Translations under genes and position numbers: made by a program
The notes under the pieces: model-generated
What the model saw: only the letters and a program-made list of their open reading frames with translations
Database searches by the model: none
Told to the model about the DNA's origin: nothing
Part shown: positions 54,564-64,000 of the stretch, piece by piece
Layout of the letters: every line of letters starts with the position of its first letter
Numbering within the stretch: position 1 is the first letter of the stretch
NCBI RefSeq assembly: GCF_000143415.4
Contig: NW_003314363.1
Span: 310,001 to 374,000 of the forward strand
DNA length: 64,000 nt
Direction: 5' to 3'
Origin: Selaginella moellendorffii
Taxonomy: Eukaryota > Streptophyta > Lycopodiopsida > Selaginellales > Selaginellaceae

Positions 54564-57527
54564 TTGCTGCCGCCGCCAAATCTCGGTCGCCCTGCCGCCG
54601 ATTGCTGGCGAGAATCACACATACCTTCTCGCGCAAACCATCGCGCTTGCTGGAGGGGCGGAAGAATGCCGCGCTTCTTAAATCGCGCCCCTACGCCCAC
54701 TCCCGATTAACGGTCCTTTGACCTATCTCGCCATCCAACGGCCCATCTCCCTAATTTTAAAACTTAAGTGGGCGGGAGCTCTAAGATGGCGGCGTCGCTT
54801 TCGCGCGCGTGGGTGACGCGCGGCCTACCGCCGGCAACGAGAACTGTTTTTCTGGTGCTCACGAGAACACTGTGGACGGCAAGTAGCCAACACTGTGCTT
54901 GCGAGCGATCGCGCGGTCAGTGAGTGTGAGGTTTTCTCTGAGCACTGCGCTGCAAATTGGTGTATCGATCTCGAATTCCAGTCTCTCTTGGCGCGTAATG
55001 GCAGCAACCAGCAGCAGCGATGGAATCGACCAGTGCGTGAGCATCTCCACAAGCATGAATTCTTGCAAGTGGGAGAGCAAGAGCAATTTATAGATCGATC
55101 GAGGCTTGTCTAGCTAGACATCGAAATGGACTGAAGAACCACATAAGAAAAGGAGAAAAAACACTCTCCTGGCACTCCCCTGTCCTGTCCCTCCCTTGTC
55201 GACTATTACAATACTCTTTAATCGAGCTGGGCTGTGCCCTGTACTCGAATCCGCGACTTCTCCCTCTGTTCTTAAAGTTTTCCCCCGGAGTGAATTCTCT
55301 TGACGTGGGTGGCGCCCAAAACGCTCTACGTCGACTTGGGTCGTCACGATTTGGCATCACCAATGGTGGGTCGAGCTCGAATTTATCATCTCAATCCGCG
55401 CTTGATCGCAATTTGGGCATCCTGGTCGCTTTTTCTCGTGCTTTCTTCGTGGACCCGGGCCCAAGAACTTTAACCCGTGTCAGGGAGGGCGAGTGTGTGT
55501 GAGTGAAGTGATTGCGATCTGCCCTTTGTTCGCTCGCGCGCCTGGCATTGCACATGGAGGAGCATCACAGCCGGTATAGATAGACAGCGGCGCAGCGCAC
55601 CACTTCCAGCCAACAAGAGCAGCCAAATTTGTTGGGATCAAGCGCTCCCAAGCTTGATTGATTGCTGGAATGATCATCGATCGAATCCAGAGATTATTCC
55701 AACCCCTCCAATATTCTATTTCCTCTGTTAAAAGATAGCTTTGCAATGCCTTTTGCCGCTGGATAGCACTCCAATCTATGCGTTGCAAGCCAGTCCAAGC
55801 CAGGCCAGCAGCACTTGCGCTCATGATTTTGCCTTCTTTTCTTTCGCTCGCCACCTTTTTCTCGTAGCCCGTACTAAAAGAATCGATCAAAGGTATATGG
55901 ATATGTATGCGTTGATTTTTCCGTGGGAGTTAGTTTAGCCTAATGGAGGATCAAGGGTCATGGCCACGATCATCTCCAAAATCTCGATCGTGGGATATCT
56001 GACCAGATCTTACGTTCCTTTCATTCCGTTTGATATGACCATCACCAAACACGGAGCAATTACAGGAATCTCCTGAAATTGATCGATGGATTTGCGCGTG
56101 TGACGCGAGCGGGACGAGATCAATCGGAAAATACCTTAAATTTTCGCTTTCACGATAGACGACCGTTCATTGCCGACAGTGCGAGAGCGCGTAAGTGCCC
56201 AGTGTTAAAATTTGCGAGTAGAATGTGTCTTTCATCCAGATTTTGACGAAAACCACACCCATGGGTCCCTTGTTGAGAAATTGCTTGACGAGCTTGACGA
56301 TGACACGAATCCAAAAGGTGGCGGTGGTGTGGATCCAAGCAAGATTAACGATTCCAATGTTATAAACCTCTGGGAATCTAGAGATGTGCCCTCCTCGATC
56401 GCAGCGATGGATTCATCGATCTGGCTGGCTGGACCAGCAAGCACAGGGAGAGCTAACGCAACACGCGCCCACATTCCCTGGATATGATATCTATACACCC
56501 ACAGACAATTGTCTCTGGGTTTGATCCATAGTTTTCCACCCAGACTTTCAACTGTGGTAAGAACCCTAACTTAGTTCCCGCCATCCAAGCTTCCATCAAA
56601 GCTAAGATTCCCACATGGAAAGCCTCGTTGGAATTTAGGTCTGGAGGACCATGGAGTTCTTAAGTTGGGACCCACACAACATTATAACGCTTGTGGTCTT
56701 GGGTCTACTCCCACGCTACTATTTGATCGATCCTTCCATCCTCTCTCCCATAACGATAAAATAATATCGCATTGGAATCAATCGCTCGATCGATCAGCCA
56801 GTGGCCATGGTCGTCGGGTCGCGACGTGGTCCCAAAATTCAAATCAATAGCTCTCTCTTATTTCATTCCTTACGATCAGTGTAGAACTCTACACTTGACA
56901 AGAGAGAAGCTTCTAAGAGCCCTAAAATTTAAATCGGTTTTATTAGTACTTTAAATTTGAAAATGGGCGCGATAATCCAAACCCAAACCGGGTCAAGAAG
57001 GCGTGCCGTCGGTACACAGGCAGTGGCGGCCCAGCAGCCAACCGCGTCGTGCCATCTCTGCCGCTGGGCAATGATAGTGGGCCACGTGGGGCCGCCCCAT
57101 TAGTTCCAGCTTACGCCCTTCATGTGGCTCCAAAAACCCCTCCCCTCCGGAGTTTCCATCTTGAGAGAAGCGATAGAGCGCCGCAACAGAGTAACAGAAG
57201 CGGCAGAGGGATTGTTGGCCACGCAAGGGATTCTTGTTTGATCAGGGCGCGTGAGCGAGCTAGGGTATAGCGATTCGTGCCGCCGTCATCGATTTCTTGG
57301 TTCCGGAGCAGCACAGTTGCATCGGATTCGCCTTTTCTTGCTTGGCCTGATCAAGCGCTTCCTTTTCCTCTTATCTTTCTTGGATTCCTGGATCTCCGTG
57401 AGCTCAGGAGCACGGATTTCCTTGGATTCTACTGCGTTCCTGGCTGGCATGCGCGATATTTTGGCTCTGTAGTGAAATTCTAGCGGTTCTGTGGGAGATT
57501 TTGTGGAGCATCGGTCGATCGAGAGCT
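54564..57527. other. long intergenic region
   Basis: About 3 kb with no supported gene. Short ORFs at 54859-55113, 55480-55890 and 56212-56498 overlap on both strands and match nothing I know. The last 500 bp (from about 57000) are the promoter and 5' leader of the glycosylase gene. Confidence 0.45.
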
Positions 57528-59334
57528 ATGGCCGCTGCTGATTCGTCGTCTCGGCCTGTGCTCCGGCGAACGCAGCCAAAGGTGTTGCCAAAGACTCCTC
57601 CGGCGGCCCCCAAGCCGCTCAAGAGTGCTCCATCAATTGCCAAGAAACCATCCCCTCCTCCGGTGCCAGCGGCCGAGAAGATCAGCACTCCAAAGCTCCG
57701 TAGCGTCCAGATTCCAGTGCCGGGTCCAGCGGTTCTCAAGCCCGTGGCCGCGGATTTGAGCCCGGCGTCTGTTCTTCACGATCAGCCTAGCATTGTCGAC
57801 GAGGAGGACGATTCTTCCAGCATTGCCAGTAGCAGCTGCCACAGCAGCCCGTGCTTCAAGAAAGATCCCTCTTCCTCGCTTCTAAAGGGTGGGAAGAGCG
57901 TGGCAAAGAAGGCGCCGCCGAGAAAAATTCCAGAGGCTCCCTCCACTCCCGTGATAGCGAAGAGGACGACGACCACGATGTTTCCTTCTCCTCAAGAAGT
58001 TCTCGCCCAGAGGAAGCTCAAGATTTCTCACTACGGCCGCAAGCAAGGCTCGCCCAAGGCTGTGAAAGTCGTTCTTCCGGAGGAATCGCTCAACTCTCCT
58101 GCCACCCAGAAGCGATGCGCTTGGATTTCGCCTCAATGTGGTGAGTTTTTTTCTCCAGTGTTTTTTTTTCTTTCTTCAATGTTTGCTTCGTTTGTGGTGG
58201 GTTGTCAATCCGTCTGGTGAGCTGCTCGAATCTTTGCGTGATTGTTCTTTGTTTTGTTTCGCTTTGATTCTTCATCTAAAGCCTTTTTCAATGCAGATCC
58301 CGCGTACATCGCCTATCATGACGAAGAATGGGGAGTTCCTGTGCACGATGACAAGTAAGAGCTGGATCCTGTTGAGCTTTATTTTAGTATTGCTTGCTCG
58401 TTGCTGTTCCTATGAGTTGTTGCTTTCACTGTTCCTATAAGTTGTTGCTGATCCATCTGGTTTATTTTTTCCTTTCCACTTGGTGGTGTTGATGCAGCTT
58501 GCTTTTCGAGCTCCTGGTGCTAGCCGGTGCGCAGTCGGAGATGGGGTGGTCCTTAATTCTCAGCAAGCGAGATTGTTACAGGTTGGTAGCCACTGCTTCC
58601 ACTTCTTGCTCGTTTCTTTGCCTTCTCTTTTACTTTGATTCTACGTTGAATTTCTTGCACCTCGAGGGAATTGTGAACAGCGGGCATTAACGTGTGGATG
58701 TTTTCCTTTCTGTTTTCCCTTCTACTTCATCCAGGCGTGCCTTCCAAGGCTTCGATCCAGCAGCAGTGGCAGCCTTTGACAAGAAGAAAGTTGCTGCGTT
58801 GAAGAGCGACGTGGACATATATCAGCAGGAGGGAAAGCTCCAGGCAGTAATTGAGAATGCGGGACGTGTTCTACAGGTAACAGTTCATTCTTTCACGTCC
58901 CGATATTTTCTCCTTTTTTGCTTCCCTTTTTCCGTGCCTCACTCACTGTTCGACTGTTCGATGGCCAGATTGTCCAAGAATGTGGATCACTAAGCAATTA
59001 CTTGTGGGGCTTCTTGAATCACAAGCCCGTGACGCCCAACTTCCGGATGCCGGCCCAGGTCCCCATCAAAACGTCCAAGTCGGAGTTCATCAGCAGGGAC
59101 CTTGTCCGGAGAGGCTTCTCGTGCGTCGGGCCGACCACCGTCTACTCGCTCATGCAAGCCGCGGGGATGACCAACGATCACACCACGCAGTGCTTCAGGC
59201 ACAAGGAGTGCGCTGCCGCTGCCGAGGCGACGACGATCAAGACTGGAGCTCCATCGCCGAGCTTCGCAATCGCTAGCGCTGACAACCGAGATAACCTGAC
59301 GAGCAGCAGGAACAGCAGCGTTTTTGTTCACTGA
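57528..59334 (+). CDS. DNA-3-methyladenine glycosylase I (TAG family)
   Basis: Five exons: 57528-58140, 58297-58354, 58498-58581, 58735-58876 and 58969-59334, 420 residues in frame. The first about 195 residues are Pro/Ser/Lys-rich and disordered. The catalytic domain follows: RCAWISPQCDPAYIAYHDEE, WGVPVHDDNLLFELLVLAGA, then KSEFISRDLVRRGFSCVGPT. It ends with the zinc-binding HTTQC. The family's zinc ligands (Cys and His near the start, His-x3-Cys near the end) and the aromatic/acidic base-recognition residues are visible. TAG removes 3-methyladenine from DNA, starting base excision repair. Plants have several TAG-like genes with long N-terminal extensions. The extension may direct it to the nucleus. 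Confidence 0.93.
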
Positions 59335-59673
59335 TTTCCAGGGACGGAGTGGGGGCGATGATCGATCAAAAGGCAAGCAAAAATCGCCCATCGCCACAGC
59401 AAGAAGAGAAAGCTTTCGTCTCTCTCTCTCTTTTCTTTCCTCCCATTTACTTATTTTGTTGTACACTACAGAGCTTTTGTATTATACGTGTTGTGTTTGC
59501 TCTAAAAGTCAAAGAAGTCAACTTATAAAAGTCTTCACGTGAAAGAAATTCTAAAAAAGTTAACAGTCAAAGAAAGTCAAAAACCATTGTAGAACATTTT
59601 CCTGTAACCATTTTTTTCTCTCTCTCTTTTGTTTGTTTTTTTGCTTTTCCTTTTCATGGATGTTTTAGAATAA
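59335..59673. other. intergenic between convergent genes
   Basis: Pyrimidine-rich 3' flanks; repeated AAAGTCAA words at about 59505-59580. No gene. Confidence 0.5.
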
Positions 59674-61500
59674 TCAAACCACCTGGAAAAGTTGGTCAAG
59701 GTGAGGCAAGGGAGAATTACGCCTTCTATCTTGTTGGTGGAGTTTGTGGTTTTCTTGCTGCTGATCTTGGTGTTGATCCTGTTGAGGCTTGGCCAAGACG
59801 AACAGCATGTCCCGCATAGCAGCCTGGTTTGGATTTGAGATCTTACTTAGGCCGAAGAAACGTTTATATAAAACGCTAGAACTTTACCTGGACGCTGCTC
59901 ATCGCAAAAGATCCAGCCCCGACATTCATGCCGGGCTTCAATGGATCGTCAATCCACAAAGACGTTGGCTGGAAGCTCGGCTCCAGCGCAAACATCCCTC
60001 CAGAGCTACCATTCGAGCCCTGGTTGGAAGACAAATCCAAAACGCAAATGAGAAGAGGAAGAAGAGAGTAAAGTGTGGAGTACCTTGAGTACGATCTTTG
60101 CTCTTGAGAAATCGAATTCCTGTCCAAAAATGTGAAGGAACCCAATCAAGAGCGTGCCAAGATTTGGTGCACCTGGAGCTTGGAGTGACACTAGCAAGTC
60201 ATCCACAATCCTCCAAGCCCGGGAAATAAGCTCCTCCTCTTGACACGGAGGCCTCGCGGCGGACACACAACCGTCCTCGGACGCCGTGGTAGACGCGGAC
60301 GAGTCCGTGAGATTTGTCTCGTCGTCCTCCGAGTCGGATACCTCGGACGATGCCACCGAATGATGATTCGCATTCGCAGGTGCTGAAACACCGTTTTTAT
60401 TGCCACTCCACGACACAGGCACTTGCTGCTAAAACGAACGCGAAGAAAAAAAAAAACAGAAAGCGATGAAAGACATGGAGAGAAAAGCTGGTTCTCTCTT
60501 GCGAAACTGGAAAAGACGATTGCTTCTTACCTCGAGGTAGAAGACGAGCAAGAGCGTGAGCGAGAAGGAGCCCAGGCCACCAGTGTAGACGTTGTTCAAT
60601 CCCTTGCAATGCAGGAAGGACTTCATGAGGAGCACCTGCAGCGTAACAGTGATACTTCACCACAGAAGTCGAGCGGGGATATCAACCTTCATACGAAAAG
60701 CGAGAAAGCTAGGCGCGTACCAGAGGAGCCAGCGCCGGGAGCTGGCGGAGTTTGTCGAGGACGTACTCTCTCGCGGCGGCTCCATTGTGGACAATCGCCG
60801 GAGAGATGGCTCCCGGCCTCTTCTTGCTGCTGCTGCTGCTAGTCCTGGAGCCTCCCCGCGACTTGCCACCGAGAGTTACGTCGATGGCCACCGGGGGAGC
60901 GTCGTCCGAAGCTACGTCCGGGAAAGGGTCGCAGCACAGCTTGATCACCGGCATGGAGGCCGTCTCGATCGTCATCAGCGACTTACACCACCTGTGGTGC
61001 TCCTTGAACTCGGCCGCGAGGCTGCGGATGAGCGGGAGGAAACCTCTCGCACCGTAGCCCCCGTCTGCGAGAACCGGAGGCGCTGGCGTGTCCAAAACGA
61101 CGACGTCCACGTCGCTATGTGGAAGGCACAGGCCTGTTGCGAACGAGCCAAACACCTGCAAGAACAAAGCTCAAGTTCCAGTCTTGTAAGAAAGAAACGA
61201 AAAAAAAAAGACCTCAACATCAGCTCCAGGCCAGAGCTGCTTCACTCCCCGTCGGACGCAATCCACCGCGGCCTCGGCCCGTGCTCGAGCCGCGGGTGAC
61301 GGCCTCGCAGTGCGAGCAAACTCCAAGATCTCGGCGTGGAGCACTCCAAAGTTGGAGTCCACGTTTGCCGCCACCGCCGGCGAAGGCAGCGAGAAAGCCG
61401 CCGGAGGGACGAGCATAACCGGGACGCTCCATGCAGCTCCAGGGATGTAAGTTTGATCCCTCTGGACGGGGCGATACCAAAAGCCATCCATCTCGCTCAT

Positions 61501-61532
<32 letters not shown>

Positions 61533-63082
61533 GGAAACGTATCGGTGTCAGGAGCGGAACGTGTGGCAAAGTCGTGAACGAGTGGAGCTGTATGAGTGGC
61601 AGCTTCTTCCTGTTGTTGGTGTTGTTGGTGTTGCTACTGGCATCGTCCCTTTGCTTCCACGGCTTTGGAGCCTTTCCCTCCGGAGCTTCCGACTTCGCGT
61701 CTGTGAAACCATTGCCAGTGATCTCGCTGTTGACGGCGGGATCCGGATCGTGTAGCCGGCCCATGATCGCTGCTGGAGAAGCAGCAGCAGCAGCATCCAG
61801 CTTCACTGCAGGAACCTTGGAGCTCCCGTTGCTTTTAACTGCAGCACTCTCCCTTTCTCCAGGTTGCATCCCAGACTTGAGAGCTGCTACGTACGAACCC
61901 CGGGAGGTGGAGCATTCCACTCCATCTTCTCCTCTATCACTTTCGCTCGCCAACACCCCCACCATTTTGTTGGTGCATGCAGCAACTTCGTCCCTTATCG
62001 CGTCACCACCTACATTATCCACTGCCAAATGCTCCCCGTTCGACGAAGATCTCCAGGCCCGGGAGAGATCTGCTCTACTCAAGCTCGTGCCCGTTGTGAA
62101 GCCATTCCGTTTTCGCGGAGAGCTCGCAGGGCCTGGCTTGGGCCAGTTTATCCGAGGCTTGCCGCGCACTGTCTCCCACTCGCTGCCATCGGATGATTCA
62201 AGCCTCTGGTTGCTGAAAAGCTTGAGCAACGCTGCTGTCTGCAAAGTTTCCAGGGAATTAAAAAAAGAAAGAAAAAATTTAATAAACGAATTAGTACAAA
62301 GTTGCGAGTACCTCGGACATGGACAGCTCTAGCCTGAATTTCTTTGCTTCATAATGGAAGAGTACCGGCCGAAAGGCATCCTCTTCAAGCGGTGCCCGAT
62401 TTTCTCGAATCCGCACGCGAACCTGGATGGATTCTCCCGGGTGTAAGTTGATGATCTACCACCCTTTGCAGTTAGATAGAACTACACGCAACTTACCTGC
62501 GCCGGATATCTGGAAACATCAACTCCGGACCTCGCATCCTTGTTGATCCAAGCATCCGGCTCGATATTCAAGCCACCATCACTAGATGCCTACAAGTAGA
62601 CGCAAAGTATTAAACCAAAACAAAAGAAGAACTTGGAATAAGATGGTTTTCTCGGGCTCACCTCAAATACTCCGTGCAAGCATCTGTTACTGTAGTTGTA
62701 GAGAAATAGTGGCAACCCTTTGCGTATGCCTTTGACGGAATCAATGAAACTCCTTGGCAGCCCTGCAGAGAGAGAGAGAGAGAGAGAAAGAGAAGAGGAG
62801 AACAGCACGATCGATTCAACACGGATCTAAACAGAGCAATTTGAAACAGTCACTCCATCCAATTAAGAACAACCAAAAAAGAAGCGAAGAGAAAATGGGA
62901 GAAAACGAAAAAAGACAAAAGATTTTACCGAAGAGGCACCGCTCAAAGTCTTCGGGCATGGTCTCATCGTTGCAAAAGAAGATGAATCCGCCCAGCGGCT
63001 GCTCGTGCGGGGACAATCGCGGTACCTCCTGCGGCACGCGCCGCTCCAAGAGAAGCCTGTGATGGTGCGCATTCACAACCAT
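59674..63082 (-). CDS. DCD domain fused to TRF4/5-like nucleotidyltransferase (noncanonical poly(A) polymerase)
   Basis: Ten exons on the minus strand: 62929-63082, 62662-62762, 62497-62589, 62312-62422, 61213-62238, 60721-61155, 60531-60635, 60084-60428, 59888-60019 and 59674-59841, giving 889 residues in frame. Residues about 27-165 form a DCD (development and cell death) domain: GGFIFFCNDETMPEDFERCL, FGLPRSFIDSVKGIRKGLPL, FLYNYSNRCLHGVFEASSDG, ending FRLELSMSETAALLKLF. A long Ser/Pro-rich linker with a poly-Pro run follows. Then comes the polymerase-beta-type domain: GSFATGLCLPHSDVDVVVLD with two catalytic Asp, the third Asp in VAIDVTLGG, and the PAP-associated motif NNVYTGGLGSFSLTLLL with IDDPLKPGMNVGAGSF. 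TRF4/5 enzymes add short A tails to RNAs for exosome decay. Exon 5 encodes the end of the DCD and the start of the transferase part, so the fusion is not a chaining artefact. The start is uncertain: the frame is open for some distance upstream without ATG. Confidence 0.85.
61500..61530. repeat. GGC microsatellite in coding sequence
   Basis: (GGC)n run encoding about nine consecutive Pro in the linker of the DCD-nucleotidyltransferase protein; length variation would not shift frame. Confidence 0.85.
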
Positions 63083-63565
63083 GTCTGTGTCGCGGCCAAA
63101 ACCATCCAAAGAAGGGAGAAATCTCTGAAATCTCAACAAAATCCTTGCCACGGAGAGAAGACACCGATTCCAAGCGCTAGAAATCTCACTCCGCCCGCCC
63201 CGGCGGGCCTGATTAGCTCCGTCACCGGGGCGAAAGCTTCCAGAACAGCAAATTCGTGGAGAATCTCAGAGAATTCGGCTGCTGCGGGGGAGAGAGAATG
63301 AAAAGCCCTAATCTCTTCCACACAAACCCTAAAAAATTTAATGTCCCGTGTCAAACTATATCGCTGAAAGCCTTTTTTTTTTTCTAAAAGACCACTATCT
63401 CTTCCGGGTTCCCTGGTCCAGTTGCCAAAGCGAAAGGAGAAAAATTCAACCAAAGAGTGTCCTCCTCTGTACGAAGCACTCCAAATTTTTTTTCCAAAAT
63501 TCCTTTTTTTTTTCCACGGCGAATGAATGATATATATATTTTTGTCTCGAGAGCAGTCGCGTCCT
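63083..63565. other. intergenic, promoter of the DCD fusion gene
   Basis: It contains an AAACCCTAAAAA telo-box-like motif near 63324. Minus-strand open frames run into the first exon without an ATG in the right frame. No separate gene. Confidence 0.5.
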
Positions 63566-64000
63566 CTAAAAACCTCCAAAAATCGCGAGGAATGCCTCCG
63601 CGTTGGTCAGGTCGTTGAGAATCACGGCATTCGTGCCGCTGGCTTGACGCAATTCACTGCCGGTGAAAATCCCGGTGCACACGGCGACGGGAAGAGCGCC
63701 TCCGAGCTCGGCCGCAGCGACGTCGTTGGGCTGTAGAAAAAAGTTTTTTTTTTTCTTGTGAGCAAAGATGGAAAGAACAAGAAAAAACGTGTTTTTTTTT
63801 TTTTTTTCTCTTTGCTTACCGTGTCGCCAACGTGAGCGTGCAGACGGATGGTCTTGTCGAAGAGCTGGAGAGCTTTTTGGCGAGAGAGCTTGACGAGCTC
63901 GCCGCGGTCTTCATGGTCACTGCCAAATCTTCGCAAGACAAGAGAGTTTTCTCTTCGTCTTGATGGGAAAGAACGACCGAATCGAAGAACTTACCCTCCG
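63566..64000 (-). CDS. HAD-like hydrolase, 3' end (partial)
   Basis: The last two exons, 63820-63928 and 63566-63730, and six bases of the one before (63995-64000) are in the window; the rest lies beyond the right edge. The visible protein reads GFGSDHEDRGELVKLSRQKA, then HVGDTPNDVAAAELGGALPV and AVCTGIFTGSELRQASGTNA, ending AEAFLAIFGGF. The GDTPxD acidic motif and the ATG(I/V)(F/Y)xxxEL segment are typical of HAD hydrolases of the phosphoglycolate-phosphatase-like type, common in plants but of unknown substrate. The split codon at the left exon edge (GG|A) keeps the frame. Confidence 0.8.

Noticed and set aside
56212-56498. ORF with Asp/Glu-rich start (56212-56487)
   Set aside because: It begins at TTG rather than ATG, lacks homology that I can see and is opposed by an equally long frame on the other strand.
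1-64000. CRISPR array, operons or bacterial genes
   Set aside because: No regularly spaced repeats were found, and the genes are spliced plant nuclear genes.

Overview
The window is nuclear DNA of a vascular plant, most likely a lycophyte such as Selaginella (inference). The evidence is spliced genes with very short GT-AG introns (mostly 50-80 nt), chloroplast-targeted proteins (TypA/BipA GTPase, ribosomal protein L9), seven SAUR auxin-response-type genes, a DYW-class PPR editing factor without introns, a cyanovirin-type (CVNH) lectin, and spacers of only 140-270 bp between many genes. No rRNA, tRNA, CRISPR array or intact transposon was found.

Layout. 1-2.9 kb: AT-rich, no gene supported. 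2.9-11.1 kb: a cytochrome c without the axial Met, a secreted CVNH protein, a small secreted peptide, a purple acid phosphatase, a cinnamyl-alcohol-dehydrogenase-type enzyme and a CECR5-like HAD hydrolase. 12-24.5 kb: a SAUR gene, a decayed tandem copy of a SMUBP2-like helicase with a stand-alone cathepsin-propeptide (I29) gene inside it, the intact helicase, splicing factor CWC22 and chloroplast TypA. 25-39 kb: six more SAUR genes on both strands with dihydrofolate synthetase in the middle. 39-42 kb: LSM5, a two-helix membrane protein and plastid RPL9. 42-52.4 kb: a PPR-DYW gene, a CDK-like kinase and an F-box gene, rearranged by a 3.5-kb tandem duplication whose junction joins the F-box 5' end to the 3' half of the PPR gene. 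52.7-64 kb: an unrecognised Ser-rich protein, a 3-methyladenine DNA glycosylase I, a DCD-domain/TRF4-like nucleotidyltransferase fusion and the 3' end of a second HAD hydrolase.

The genes do not form an operon or cluster with one pathway; this is ordinary plant gene space. The most notable items are the DCD-poly(A)-polymerase fusion (59.7-63.1 kb), the cytochrome c with Met80 replaced by Lys (2.95-3.44 kb), the free-standing I29 inhibitor-like protein (14.5 kb), the CVNH lectin (4.0 kb), and the precisely mappable duplication chimera at 47,485/47,486. Exon models were built by hand from reading-frame continuity and splice-site consensus. Most multi-exon models sum to a whole number of codons; the CECR5-like gene is the exception.
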